Of a stretch of DNA of 64,000 nucleotides, positions 26,245 to 36,120 are shown in pieces. The stretch is from Achromobacter pestifer (lineage in GTDB: Bacteria; Pseudomonadota; Gammaproteobacteria; Burkholderiales; Burkholderiaceae_B). A program made the position numbers and the translations under genes. Under the pieces are notes generated by a model that was given only the letters and a program-made list of their open reading frames with translations, was not told where the DNA came from and ran no database searches. Where the stretch lies: contig NZ_CP053985.1 of NCBI RefSeq assembly GCF_013267355.1, positions 558,001 to 622,000 on the forward strand. Direction: 5' to 3'. Position 1 is the first letter of the stretch. Every line of letters starts with the position of its first letter.

Positions 26245-28121
26245 CAGGACTCCTTTTTCTTGCGAGTAAGCGTCAACCAGGCCCGCGAGACCAGCCCCAT
26301 GATGCCGTCGCGGAACAGGAGGACGCAGAGTACGAAGATTGCGCCCTGGACGATGAGCACCCACGAGCCCAGCGGCGCCAGGTAGTTCTGCAGCGACACG
26401 AAGGTAAAAGCGCCCGCCAGCGGGCCGAACACCGTGCCGATGCCGCCCAGGAGCGCCATCAGCACCACTTCGCCGTTGGCATGCCAATGCACGTCCGTCA
26501 GCGAAGCGACGCCGAACACCAGCACCTTCAGGCCGCCGGCCAGCCCCGCCACCGAGGCCGACAGCGTGAATGCCATCAGCTTGTAGCGCGAGGTCGAGTA
26601 GCCCAGCGAACGGGCGCGCTGCTCGTTGTCGCGCACCGAGCGGATCACTTCGCCGAAGGGCGAGTTCAGCACGCGCAGCACAAAGGCATAACCCAGCGCG
26701 AACACGGCCAGCGTGAAGTAATACATGGGCATCACGCCTTCCAGGTCGAAGATGCCGAACAGCTTGCCGCGCGGCACGCTCTGCAAGCCGTCCTCGCCGC
26801 CGGTGAAGCCCGCCTGGACCGCGATGAAGTAGACCAGCTGCGACAGCGCCAGCGTGATCATGGCGAAGTAGATGCCCTGGCGCCGGATGGCGATGGCGCC
26901 GAACGCCAGGCCCAGCAGGCCGCCAGTCAGCACGCCGGCCAGCAGGCCCAGTTCGGGCGTGGCGCTCAACAGCTTCATCACGATGCCGGTCGCATAGGCG
27001 GCCGCGCCGAAGAACGCGGCATGGCCGAACGACAGCAGGCCCACGTAACCCACCAGCAGATTGAAGGCCGCGGCGAACAGCGCGAAGCACAGCACCTTCA
27101 TCAGGAAGGTCGGATAGATGAACCAGGGCGCGGCCAGGGCGGCCACGGCCAGCACCGCCATCGCCACGCGCATGCCGCGGCGGCTCAACTGCACCGGCTC
27201 GCGCGTCGCCTCGGCGGCCAGCACGTTCTGCACCTGCAAGGGCTTGCCGAACAGGCCGGCGGGCTTGCACAGCAGCACCAGCACCATGATGATGAAGATC
27301 GCCAGGTTGGCGGCCTCGGGATAGAACACCTTGGTCAGGCCTTCGATGATGCCCAGCCCGAAACCGCTGACGATCGCACCCATGATGGAGCCCATGCCGC
27401 CGATCACCACCACCGCGAACACGACCACCACCAGGTTGGAGCCCATCATCGGGCTGACCTGGTAGATGGGCGCGGCAATCACGCCCGCCACCGAGGCCAG
27501 CGCCACGCCCAGCGCGTAGGTCAGCGTGATGAGCAGCGGCACGTTGATGCCGAAGGAGCGCACCACCGTGGGGTTCTCGGTGGCCGCGCGCAGCATCGCG
27601 CCCACGCGGGTCTTCTCGATCAGCACCCAGACGGCCAGGCACAGCACCAGCGACACCGCCACCGCCCAGCCGCGATACCAGGGCAGGAACATGAAGCCCA
27701 GGTTGACGCCGCCGGTCAGCGCCTTGGGGATGGTGTAGGGCAGCCCCGACACGCCGTAAGCCTGGCGCAAGCCGCCTTCGATCAGCAGCGCGATGCCGAA
27801 GGTGAGCAGCAGACCGTACAGGTGGTCCATGCGGTAGGTGCGCGAGATCAGCAGGCGCTCGACCACGATGGCGAACACGGCCATGATCAGCGGCACCAGC
27901 ACCAGCGCGGCCCAGTAGTTCATGCCCAGATAGTTCAGCAGCATCCAGGCCAGGAACGCGCCCGCGGTGTACTGCGCGCCATGGGCGAAGTTGATGATGT
28001 TCAACAGGCCGAAGATCACCGCCAGCCCGATCGACAGCAGGGCGTAGAAGGAGCCGTTGATCAGGCCCAGCAGCAGCTGGCCGAATAGTGCCGTGGACGG
28101 CACGCCGAAAATTTCGAACAC
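26244..28121 (-). CDS. fused LivH-LivM branched-chain-type ABC permease
   Basis: This 625-aa protein joins two HAAT-family permeases normally made as separate genes. Residues about 1-295 are LivH-like (NGSFYALLSIGLAVIFGLLN, and GGMGSIMGAIVSGFGLGIIE). Residues about 315-625 are LivM-like (AFNLLVGYVGLLSFGHAAFF, then RSVRDNEQRARSLGY and LLGGIGTVFGPLAGA). The start used is GTG at 28121, seven bases after GGGGAG. A GTG seven codons earlier overlaps livF and has no ribosome site. The binding protein is probably the gene at 31023. Confidence 0.93.
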   Translation of the reverse strand: MFEIFGVPSTALFGQLLLGLINGSFYALLSIGLAVIFGLLNIINFAHGAQYTAGAFLAWMLLNYLGMNYWAALVLVPLIMAVFAIVVERLLISRTYRMDHLYGLLLTFGIALLIEGGLRQAYGVSGLPYTIPKALTGGVNLGFMFLPWYRGWAVAVSLVLCLAVWVLIEKTRVGAMLRAATENPTVVRSFGINVPLLITLTYALGVALASVAGVIAAPIYQVSPMMGSNLVVVVFAVVVIGGMGSIMGAIVSGFGLGIIEGLTKVFYPEAANLAIFIIMVLVLLCKPAGLFGKPLQVQNVLAAEATREPVQLSRRGMRVAMAVLAVAALAAPWFIYPTFLMKVLCFALFAAAFNLLVGYVGLLSFGHAAFFGAAAYATGIVMKLLSATPELGLLAGVLTGGLLGLAFGAIAIRRQGIYFAMITLALSQLVYFIAVQAGFTGGEDGLQSVPRGKLFGIFDLEGVMPMYYFTLAVFALGYAFVLRVLNSPFGEVIRSVRDNEQRARSLGYSTSRYKLMAFTLSASVAGLAGGLKVLVFGVASLTDVHWHANGEVVLMALLGGIGTVFGPLAGAFTFVSLQNYLAPLGSWVLIVQGAIFVLCVLLFRDGIMGLVSRAWLTLTRKKKES

Positions 28122-28134
28122 GTGGATTCTCCCC

Positions 28135-28827
<693 letters not shown>

Positions 28828-28828
28828 C

Positions 28829-29590
28829 TCAGTGCGCCTCCTCGTCGGAACCCATATAGGCCGTGATGACGCGCTCGTCGCTGGACACGGTGGCGTAGTC
28901 GCCCTGGGCCAGCACCGCGCCGCGCGCCAGCACCGTGATGGTGTCGGACAGGTCCGCCACCACCGACAGGTTGTGCTCGACCATCAGGATGCTGCGGTTG
29001 GCGGACGCGCGCCGGATCAGCGCGGCGATGCGGGTCACGTCCTCCTGGCCCAGGCCCGCCATGGGCTCGTCCAGCAGCATGATTTCCGGCTCCAGCGCCA
29101 GGGTCATCGCGATCTCCAGCGCGCGCTTGCGGCCGTAGGGCAGCAGCGCCGCCGTGGTGTGCGCCAAGCCGGAGAGGCCGACCGCGTCCAGCAGTTCCAT
29201 GGCGCGGCCGTTCAGGCGGTCGATGCTGCTGCGGCTGCGCCAGAAGCGCCAGCCGTCGCCGTGCTGGCGCATCAGCGCCACGCGCATGTTCTGCAGCGCC
29301 GTCAGGCCCAGGAACACGGCGGATATCTGGAACGAGCGGACGATGCCCAGGCGCGCGATCTGCTCGGGTGCCAGCGCCGTGATGTCGCGGCCGCGGTAGT
29401 GGATGACGCCCGCGTCGGGCGTGAGGAACTTGGTCAGCAGGTTGAAGCAGGTGGTTTTGCCTGCGCCGTTGGGGCCGATCAAGGCATGGATGGAGCCTTC
29501 GCGCAGGGACAGGGACACGCCGTCGACGGCGTTGAAGCCGCCGAACCGCTTGATCAATCCCTGGGCGGACAGGACCGCTGGGGTGTTCAT
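28829..29590 (-). CDS. ABC transporter ATP-binding protein, LivG type
   Basis: This 253-aa ATPase has Walker A GPNGAGKTTCFNLLTKFL and the LivG insertion ARLGIVRSFQISAVFLGLTA. Walker B is IMLLDEPMAGLG. The signature region reads LPYGRKRALEIAMTLALE, in place of the usual LSGGxQ, as is common in LivG proteins. The start ATG at 29590 (MNTPAVLSAQGL) was chosen; further upstream the frame overlaps the SDR gene. It is the first transporter gene of the minus-strand unit. Confidence 0.93.
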   Translation of the reverse strand: MNTPAVLSAQGLIKRFGGFNAVDGVSLSLREGSIHALIGPNGAGKTTCFNLLTKFLTPDAGVIHYRGRDITALAPEQIARLGIVRSFQISAVFLGLTALQNMRVALMRQHGDGWRFWRSRSSIDRLNGRAMELLDAVGLSGLAHTTAALLPYGRKRALEIAMTLALEPEIMLLDEPMAGLGQEDVTRIAALIRRASANRSILMVEHNLSVVADLSDTITVLARGAVLAQGDYATVSSDERVITAYMGSDEEAH

Positions 29591-29600
29591 GGTCGCGCTC

Positions 29601-30380
29601 CTACATGCGGGCCAGCAGGCCGCCGTCGATCGCCAGGACGTGGCCGTTGACGAACGAGGCGCCCGGCGAGGCCAGATAGACCACGGCCGGCGCGATGTCT
29701 TCCGGCGCGGCCCAGCGGCCGGTGGGCACCGCCGTGGCCAGGAAGGACTGGAACTGCGGATTGTCCTGCAGCCCCTGCGTGAAATCGGTGCGCACGAAAC
29801 CGGGCGCCAACGCATTGCAGGTGACGCCGCTGGCGCCGTACTCGACCGCCAGCGCGCGGGCGAAGGCCGCGATGGCGCCCTTGGCGGTGGCGTAGGCGGC
29901 GATGTTGGGCATGGTGGCCTGCCCCGCCACCGACGACATCAGCACGATGCGGCCGAAGCCGCGCTTGCCCATGCCGGGAAGCACGGCCCGCGCGCAATGG
30001 AAGGCGCCGTTGACGTGCACGTTCTGCAAGGCCTGCCATTCGGCGGAGCTCATCTCCACCACCGGCTTGCGGTTCTGGTTGCCGGCATTGCTGACCAGCA
30101 CGTCGATCGCCAGCCCGGCGTTTTCCAGCTGCGCGACGGCATCGGCTACCGCCTGCTCGTCCGCGACGTCGAAGGGCGCCCCATGGGCCTTGATGCCCTC
30201 GGCCGCCAGGCGCTCGCAGGCGGCGGCGCAAGCCTCGCCGGACAGGTCGTTGATCACCACCTGGGCGCCCGCCTGCCCCAATGCCTGCGCGATGGCGTAG
30301 CCCAGTCCCCTTGCTGCGCCCGTCACCAGCGCGACGCGCCCTGCCAGACCGAACGTGCGGTCCAGATAGTCGTGTTTCAA
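29601..30380 (-). CDS. SDR family oxidoreductase (gluconate 5-dehydrogenase-like)
   Basis: This 259-aa classical short-chain dehydrogenase has the NAD(P) motif TGAARGLGYAIAQ near residue 20, NAG in LVSNAGNQN near 97, and catalytic Ser with YATAK (YxxxK) near 163-167. It ends with the usual VNGHVLAIDGGLLARM. The substrate cannot be read. It is the first gene of the minus-strand operon with livG, livF, the permease and Dabb. A second SDR is encoded divergently at 32234. Confidence 0.9.
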   Translation of the reverse strand: MKHDYLDRTFGLAGRVALVTGAARGLGYAIAQALGQAGAQVVINDLSGEACAAACERLAAEGIKAHGAPFDVADEQAVADAVAQLENAGLAIDVLVSNAGNQNRKPVVEMSSAEWQALQNVHVNGAFHCARAVLPGMGKRGFGRIVLMSSVAGQATMPNIAAYATAKGAIAAFARALAVEYGASGVTCNALAPGFVRTDFTQGLQDNPQFQSFLATAVPTGRWAAPEDIAPAVVYLASPGASFVNGHVLAIDGGLLARM

Positions 30381-30517
30381 GCTTGTCTCCTTGGTTTTAT
30401 ATGTGCCGGATTTCTTGGCCCGGCCTGTGTCGCTGCATGCTTCCGTCCAACGAAAACATGATTGACATAAATCTCAATATACGCGACTATTTTTAAACAC
30501 TCAATAACAAGATTTTT

Positions 30518-30536
30518 TCTTTATCTCTCATAAAGA
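30518..30536. promoter_or_regulatory. inverted repeat in the divergent catabolic promoter region
   Basis: TCTTTAT (30518-30524), CTCTC and ATAAAGA (30530-30536) form a perfect 7-bp inverted repeat, 18 bases before the cupin start. The 174-base AT-rich region also has TTGACA at 30463. IclR proteins bind such palindromes, and the iclR-type gene is three genes downstream. Assignment to it is inference. Confidence 0.45.
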
Positions 30537-30554
30537 GTTCTCGTAGGAGACATC

Positions 30555-30953
30555 ATGGCCTTAGAAACCCCCGGTTGCCCCGCAGCCAATGCGCTGCCGC
30601 CGCTGGCGTCGCGCTTCCTCAAGGTTGCCGATCTGCCGTGGAAGCCCACGCAGGTGGCAGGCATAGACATGAAGGTGCTGATGCAGGACAAGGAGACCGG
30701 CCTCTTGACCGCCCTGTTCCGCTGGCAGCCCGGCACCGAGCTGCCGCTGCATGAGCACGTGGAAGTCGAACAGACCTTCGTGCTGGAAGGCTCGATCGTC
30801 GACGCCGAAGGCGAAGTCTGCGCCGGCGACTACGTGTGGCGCCCGCGCGGCAACCAGCACGTGGCGCGCGCGCCCAACGGCGCCCTGGTGCTGAGCTTCT
30901 TCCTGAAACCCAATATGTTCATCGACGCCTACGCCGGCCAGACGCTGGAATAA
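30555..30953 (+). CDS. cupin domain protein (ChrR-like cupin)
   Basis: This 132-aa single cupin carries metal motif 1 around residues 62-82 (FRWQPGTELPLHEHVEVEQT, then FVLEG) and motif 2 around 92-110 (AGDYVWRPRGNQH). The histidines and glutamate of a metal site are present (HEH, E, H). Members act as dioxygenases, isomerases or anti-sigma sensor domains; here it lacks any anti-sigma part. It is the first gene of the plus-strand unit with the binding protein, SDR and regulator. The ribosome site is AGGAGA. Confidence 0.85.
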   Translation: MALETPGCPAANALPPLASRFLKVADLPWKPTQVAGIDMKVLMQDKETGLLTALFRWQPGTELPLHEHVEVEQTFVLEGSIVDAEGEVCAGDYVWRPRGNQHVARAPNGALVLSFFLKPNMFIDAYAGQTLE

Positions 30954-31022
30954 GCCGACCCCGGCGCGACCGTCCGGCACAGGATGGCGCGCACAGAAAC
31001 TAGCCCCCGAGGAGACATACCC

Positions 31023-32234
31023 ATGAAGACCCGTTTGAAGAACAGCCTGGCCGCCTGCGTGCTGGGCGCCCTGTCCGTGTCCGCCCAGGCGCAGGTGTCC
31101 GATGACGTCGTGAAGATCGGCGTGCTGGGCGACCAGTCCGGCATGATGGCCGACCTGTCCGGCAAGTTCGGCGTGGAAGCCGTGAAGATGGCCGTCGAGG
31201 ATTTCGGCGGCACCGTGTTGGGCAAGCCCATCGAAGTGATCTCGGCCGACCACCAGAACAAGGTCGACATCGGCGTGGCGACCGCGCGCCGCTGGTACGA
31301 GAACGACAAGGTGGACCTGATCCTGGACGTGCCCAACTCCGCCATCGCGCTGGCGGTGCAGGACCTGACCCGCCAGATGAAGCGCGTGGTGATCTTCACC
31401 AGCGCCGGCTCGGCCGACCTGACCGGCAAGGCCTGCTCGCCCAACGGCATGCACTGGACCTACGACACCTACGCCTACGCCACCGGCGTGGCCAACGGCG
31501 TCATGGAAGACGGCGGCAAGAGCTGGTACTTCATCACCTCCGACTACGCCTTCGGCCATTCGCTGGAGCGCGACGCCATGGCGGTGGTCAAGGCCAAGGG
31601 CGGCCAGGTCGTGGGCAGCGTGCGCCACCCCATCGCCAACGCGGACTTCTCCTCGTTCCTGCTGCAGGCGCAAGCCTCCAAGGCCCAGGTGATCGGCCTG
31701 GCCAACGGCAGCGGCGACACCATCAACAGCATCAAGCAGGCTTTCGAGTTCGGCATCATGGGCAGCAAGCAGCGCGTGGCCGCCCTCTTCATGAGCATCG
31801 TCGACGTGCGCAGCGTGGGACTGGAATACGCGCAAGGCCTGAACCTGGTGGAGCCCTTCTACTGGGACCTGGACGACAAGTCGCGGCAATGGTCCGAGCG
31901 CTACTTCAAGCGCACCGGCCGCATGCCGTCGATGGTCCAGGCCAGCAACTACAGCGCCACCATGCACTACCTGAACGCCATCAAGGCGGCCGGCACCGAC
32001 GCTTCCGAGCCGGTACTCAAGAAGATGCATGAGACGCCCATCAACGACTTCATGACCGAGAACGGCCGCATCCGCGAAGACGGTCGCATCATGCGCGACC
32101 TCTACCTGTTCCAGGTCAAGAAGCCTTCGGAGTCCAAGCGCGACTGGGACTACTACAACCTGGTGCGCAAGATCCCCGCCGAACAAGCCTTCCGTCCGCT
32201 CAAGGATGGCGCCTGCCCGCTGGTGAAGTCGTGA
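31023..32234 (+). CDS. periplasmic substrate-binding protein of the LivJ/HAAT type
   Basis: This 403-aa type I periplasmic binding protein has a signal peptide ending SAQAQ (cleavage after about residue 23). It then has VKIGVLGDQSGMMADLSGKF near the start of the mature part. The conserved ligand-binding lobe includes YFITSDYAFGHSLERDAM. The ATG at 31023 follows a GAGGAGA site; an upstream in-frame methionine is less likely. It probably feeds the LivF/G/HM transporter encoded divergently, since no other permease is nearby. The ligand is unknown. Confidence 0.92.
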   Translation: MKTRLKNSLAACVLGALSVSAQAQVSDDVVKIGVLGDQSGMMADLSGKFGVEAVKMAVEDFGGTVLGKPIEVISADHQNKVDIGVATARRWYENDKVDLILDVPNSAIALAVQDLTRQMKRVVIFTSAGSADLTGKACSPNGMHWTYDTYAYATGVANGVMEDGGKSWYFITSDYAFGHSLERDAMAVVKAKGGQVVGSVRHPIANADFSSFLLQAQASKAQVIGLANGSGDTINSIKQAFEFGIMGSKQRVAALFMSIVDVRSVGLEYAQGLNLVEPFYWDLDDKSRQWSERYFKRTGRMPSMVQASNYSATMHYLNAIKAAGTDASEPVLKKMHETPINDFMTENGRIREDGRIMRDLYLFQVKKPSESKRDWDYYNLVRKIPAEQAFRPLKDGACPLVKS

Positions 32235-32995
32235 TGGACGGCGCGCTTGGGCTGCTGGCCGGCAAGCGCGCCATTGTCACGGGGGGCGCCAACCCCCGTG
32301 GCATAGGCGCCGCCATCGTCGACCTCTTCATCGCGCAGGGCGCTACCGTCGCGGTGCTGGACCAGGCCTATCCGGAAGGCGGCGGCGCGGCGCTGGCCGC
32401 CGGCCGCATCGACCTGCATTGCGACGTGTCGCGCACGGCGTCTTGCGAGGCGGCGGTCGCGCAGGCGAAGGAAGCGCTGGGCGGCATCGACGTGCTGGTC
32501 AACAACGCCGGCATCGTCGCCGCCACGCGCATCTGGGACCTGCCCGAAGATGAGTTCCGCCGCATGGTGGAAGTGAACCTGACCGGCACCTACAACGTCA
32601 CGCGCGCGGCCTTGCCCGAACTGCTGGAAAGCCCACGGCGTCCGGCCATCGTCAACCTGGGCTCCACCGCCGCGCTGCGCGGCGGCGGCCTCCTGGGCGG
32701 CTCGCACTATGCGGCGTCCAAGGGCGGCGTCATCAGTTTCACCAAGGCGCTGGCCCGCGAGCTGGGGCCGCGCGGGGTGCGCGCCAATTGCGTGGCGCCC
32801 GGCATCATCGAAACGGACATGACGCTGGGAAAATTCGGCGAAAATTGGGAACAAGAACTCAAACAGGGCATTCCGCTACAGCGCTTCGGCTCGCCCGCCG
32901 AAGTCGCCCAGGCCATACTCTTCCTGGCCTCGGACCTGTCCTCCTACTCAACCGGCATCGTGGTCGACGTCAATGGCGGCTTCCACATTCACTAG
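32234..32995 (+). CDS. SDR family oxidoreductase
   Basis: This 253-aa short-chain dehydrogenase has TGGANPRGIGAAIVDLF near residue 17, NNAGIVAATR near 92, and YAASKGG (YxxxK) near 157. The tail STGIVVDVNGGFHIH is typical. The ATG overlaps the stop of the binding-protein gene (TGATG). With the other SDR at 29601 it may carry out successive oxidation steps on the imported compound. The substrate is not recognisable. Confidence 0.9.
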   Translation: MDGALGLLAGKRAIVTGGANPRGIGAAIVDLFIAQGATVAVLDQAYPEGGGAALAAGRIDLHCDVSRTASCEAAVAQAKEALGGIDVLVNNAGIVAATRIWDLPEDEFRRMVEVNLTGTYNVTRAALPELLESPRRPAIVNLGSTAALRGGGLLGGSHYAASKGGVISFTKALARELGPRGVRANCVAPGIIETDMTLGKFGENWEQELKQGIPLQRFGSPAEVAQAILFLASDLSSYSTGIVVDVNGGFHIH

Positions 32996-33010
32996 GCGCG
33001 CCCTCCCGCA

Positions 33011-33829
33011 ATGAGCACTCCCGACCGCATGTTGTCCATCCTCGACCTCTTTCGCGACGACACCACCGCCGCGTTCCAGGAAGACGTCATGGCGCATCTG
33101 GACTGCTCGCGCGCCACGGCGTACCGCTACCTGAAGTCGCTGACCGAAAGCGGGCTGCTCGCGCCCACTTCGGGCGGCGCCTACGTGCTGGGGTCGCGCA
33201 TCATCGAGTTGGACCGCCACTTGCGCCAGCACGACCCGCTGATGCGCGCGGCGCGCGAGGTCATGCGCGCCACCGGCGACGAGCTGCACGCCAACCTGAT
33301 GCTGTGCAACTACTACGGCGACAAGGTCATGTGCGTGGACCGCTACTGGACCGACGATTCCATCGAATCGAGCTACGCCCGCGGCCGCCCGTACACCATG
33401 TTCCATGGCGCCACGGCCAAGCCCATCCTGGCCAACCTGCCGCCGTACCAGCTGCGCAACCTGATGCTGTGGCACGCCGCCGAAATCCGCGAAGCCGGAC
33501 TGGGCGAGGACTGGGACGAATTCCGCGCCAACCTCAAGCGGCTGCGCGCCGCCGGCGTGTACGTGTCGCATGGCGAGGTCGACCGCGGGCTGATAGGCAT
33601 AGGCTCCGCCATCTTCAGCGCCGAACAGAAGGTGGTCGGCAGCCTGGTGTTCATCGCCGCCGAAGCGCGCACCTCGGCCGAGCGGCTGGAGATACTGCAG
33701 GCGCGCATCCAGGTCGCGGCCGCGCAGGTCTCGCACAATCTGCAGGCCCCGCAAAGCAACGGCGCGGCGGCGATCGGCATCATGCCGTCGCGGCCGCGCC
33801 GCATTAAAACACCCGCCAAGGCGAAATAG
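33011..33829 (+). CDS. IclR family transcriptional regulator
   Basis: This 272-aa protein has an N-terminal winged helix-turn-helix (about residues 8-65; recognition region DCSRATAYRYLKSLTESGLL) and a C-terminal effector-binding IclR domain with MFHGATAKPILANLPP and SHGEVDRGLIGIGSAIF. It follows the SDR after 15 bases and probably controls both divergent transcripts of this locus. The inverted repeat at 30518-30536 is a candidate site. Confidence 0.92.
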   Translation: MSTPDRMLSILDLFRDDTTAAFQEDVMAHLDCSRATAYRYLKSLTESGLLAPTSGGAYVLGSRIIELDRHLRQHDPLMRAAREVMRATGDELHANLMLCNYYGDKVMCVDRYWTDDSIESSYARGRPYTMFHGATAKPILANLPPYQLRNLMLWHAAEIREAGLGEDWDEFRANLKRLRAAGVYVSHGEVDRGLIGIGSAIFSAEQKVVGSLVFIAAEARTSAERLEILQARIQVAAAQVSHNLQAPQSNGAAAIGIMPSRPRRIKTPAKAK

Positions 33830-33905
33830 CCCCCACGCCGCGCCTTCGGCTTGCTGCCCCCCGAGGGGGCATTTTTGCCTTGGGGCGGCCCGGCGGCAAA
33901 AAAAC
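33830..33905. repeat. GC-rich palindromic repeat after the IclR gene
   Basis: The stretch CCCCCACGCCGCGCCTTCGG runs on to CCCCCCGAGGGGGC and a GGCGG/CCGCC hairpin with an A run. It lies between the convergent iclR-type and ppa genes, overlaps a possible terminator, and matches the family seen at 20609-20683. Confidence 0.6.
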
Positions 33906-33929
33906 CGCCGGCCAGTTCCAGACTTAAGA

Positions 33930-34460
33930 TCAGGCCTTGTTGTAGCGCTCGGCGCTGCGGACGATTTCCTCGTGCGCGGCGTCCAGGCCCTTCCAGCCCT
34001 TGACCTTGACCCACTTGCCCTTTTCGAGGTCCTTGTAGTGCTCGAAGAAATGCTGGATGCGGGAGATGTCTTCCGCCGGCAGATCTTCGTAGGACTTGAT
34101 GTTGCGGTACGGGGGGTACAGCTTTTCGATCGGCACGGCCAACAGCTTGGCGTCGCCGCCCGATTCGTCGTCCATTTCCAGCACGCCGATGGCGCGGCAG
34201 CGCACGACCGCGCCGATCTGGATCGGGAACGGGGTCAGCACCAGCACGTCGGCGGGGTCGCCGTCTTCGGACAGGGTTTGCGGGATGTAGCCGTAGTTGC
34301 ACGGATAGTGCATGGCGGTCAGCATGAAGCGGTCAACGAAAATCGCGCCCGTGTCCTTGTCGACCTCGTACTTCACCGGGTCGGCGTTCATGGGGATTTC
34401 GATGATGACGTTGAAGTCTTCCGGCAGCTTCTTGCCAGGGGAGACGCGATCAAGACTCAT
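33930..34460 (-). CDS. ppa: inorganic pyrophosphatase
   Basis: This 176-aa soluble family I pyrophosphatase hydrolyses PPi to phosphate. The catalytic signature is [15 protein letters not shown], with further conserved parts [16 protein letters not shown] and the late [16 protein letters not shown]. The length is the standard short bacterial form. It starts 32 bases after the hemY stop and could be read from the same transcript. No clear promoter is visible in that gap. Confidence 0.97.
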   Translation of the reverse strand: MSLDRVSPGKKLPEDFNVIIEIPMNADPVKYEVDKDTGAIFVDRFMLTAMHYPCNYGYIPQTLSEDGDPADVLVLTPFPIQIGAVVRCRAIGVLEMDDESGGDAKLLAVPIEKLYPPYRNIKSYEDLPAEDISRIQHFFEHYKDLEKGKWVKVKGWKGLDAAHEEIVRSAERYNKA

Positions 34461-34492
34461 GATTCAACCTTGTTGTGTGTCTGAAGGATTGT

Positions 34493-36115
34493 TCAAATCG
34501 AGCCGTCGTCCTTGAACGGCGGCTTGGTAGCCGGCACGGGCGCGGCGGCCGGCGCGGGCTTGGGCCCTGCGGGCTGAGCCGGCGCGTACGTGGGCACGGG
34601 ATCATCGAAAGCCGCCGCCGGAATGGGGGCGCTGTCGAAGTACTCGTCGATGTCGGAAGTGCTGCCGCCGGCCAGCGGGGCATCCTCGGGGGCCAGCGCG
34701 CGCTCGCGTTGCTCTTTGTTCACGCGGGCATCCGGATCCAGCACGTAGTCAGAGGCCGAGGCCGCGACGGCCGGCTGCAGCGCGGGATAATCGCCGCCGA
34801 GTTCGGTATCGCTGTCGGCATCGGACAGGCCCACCGCGTAGCCGCCCTCGGCATCCACGCGATAAGGATCCGAACCCATGTCCGCGGCCGGCAAGGCGGC
34901 ATCCGCCGCCAGCACTGGCAGCGCCATGCTTGCCGCCGTTGCCAGGCGCCAGTGCCGCACCGCGTCGGCGGGACGGTCCAAGCGGTCATAGAGACTGCCC
35001 AGCAGCGCATGCGTCTGCGCATCGCTGCGGCGGCTGAGGCCGCGCAGCAGATAGCGTTCGGCCTGGCCCCAGAGCTGGCCGTTCAGGCACAGCATGCCCA
35101 GCGCGGTGAGCAGGTCCGGATCGGTGGGCCGCTGCTGCAGCCAGGTCTCGGCGCGGGCCAGCCGGCGCGAAACCTGTTCGGCTTCGCAGCGGGCGTAGGC
35201 CGCCACCAGAGCCGGATTGAACTTCACGGCGACCGCGGCTTCCAGCACGCGCGCGGCTTCGCTGGCTTCGCCGGCGGCCTCGAACGCGGCCGCGCCTGCC
35301 AGCGCGATCTCCGGCAGCAGGCGTTCCTCGGCCTTCAGATCCTTCCAGATGGGACGCCAGGCTTCGCTGCCGCCCGCGGCGGCGGCGCGCAGGCGCGCAG
35401 CACCCGAGGCGTCGATCAGGTGATCGGCTTCGGAACGCGCCAGCGCATTGCGCCGCACCAGACCGCGCGCCAGCGTGAAGACCTGTTCGTCATGATGCAG
35501 GGCGGTGTGGGCGCGCAGCAGCAGGCGCATGGTGTGCAGGTGGCGCGCGCCACCGTCGGCCAACGGCTCCAGCACGGCCAGCGCGCGCTCGGCGCGGCCC
35601 TGGTCCAGCAGCATGTCGGCCGACACCGTGGCGGTGGCTTCCATCAGGCCGGCGTCGGTACCGGCTTGTTCCTGCGCGGTCGCCAGCAGGCGGTCGCGGC
35701 GGTCGAACTCGCCCAGGCCATGCGTGGCGCGGGCGGCGGACAAGGCCGCCAGCACTCGACGCGTCTGGACCTTGGTCTGGTCCAGCAGCTTGGTCAGATC
35801 TTTTTCGGCGGTGGTGTAGCGCCCTTCCAGCAGGCCGATCCAGCCGCGCTCCAGCAGTTCGTGGTCGCGCGCCTGGGCACGCTTGCCGCGCCAGGCCCGC
35901 ACGCGATCGGGAATGGCGAGCAGCCATGCCAGCAGGCGCAGGCCCACATACAGCACGATGAAGGCCGCAACGATCAGCAGGACCGCCAGCGTCAACGACA
36001 TGTTGATGCGCCACGGCCAGACCAGCAACAGCACGTTGCCGGAGTGTGAACGCAGCACCACCGCCAGGGCGACGGCGACGACGGCGAGCAGCAGTGTCCA
36101 GAACCAGGTACGCAT
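34493..36115 (-). CDS. hemY: HemY family tetrapyrrole-associated membrane protein
   Basis: This 540-aa protein has two N-terminal membrane helices (about residues 3-20 and 38-65, FWTLLLAVVAVALAVVL then LTLAVLLIVAAFIVLYVGL). A HemY_N domain and TPR-like helices follow to about residue 420. The C-terminal tail of about 120 residues is Pro/Ala/Asp-rich and extends beyond the roughly 400-residue enterobacterial protein. It is the last gene of hemC-hemD-hemX-hemY. Its precise function in proteobacteria is unsettled; the name does not mean protoporphyrinogen oxidase here. Confidence 0.9.
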   Translation of the reverse strand: MRTWFWTLLLAVVAVALAVVLRSHSGNVLLLVWPWRINMSLTLAVLLIVAAFIVLYVGLRLLAWLLAIPDRVRAWRGKRAQARDHELLERGWIGLLEGRYTTAEKDLTKLLDQTKVQTRRVLAALSAARATHGLGEFDRRDRLLATAQEQAGTDAGLMEATATVSADMLLDQGRAERALAVLEPLADGGARHLHTMRLLLRAHTALHHDEQVFTLARGLVRRNALARSEADHLIDASGAARLRAAAAGGSEAWRPIWKDLKAEERLLPEIALAGAAAFEAAGEASEAARVLEAAVAVKFNPALVAAYARCEAEQVSRRLARAETWLQQRPTDPDLLTALGMLCLNGQLWGQAERYLLRGLSRRSDAQTHALLGSLYDRLDRPADAVRHWRLATAASMALPVLAADAALPAADMGSDPYRVDAEGGYAVGLSDADSDTELGGDYPALQPAVAASASDYVLDPDARVNKEQRERALAPEDAPLAGGSTSDIDEYFDSAPIPAAAFDDPVPTYAPAQPAGPKPAPAAAPVPATKPPFKDDGSI

Positions 36116-36120
36116 AAGAC

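Noticed and set aside
33880..33920. simple terminator of ppa
   Set aside because: On the minus strand the T run lies in the loop of a GGCGG/CCGCC hairpin rather than after the stem, so the element was listed as part of a repeat.
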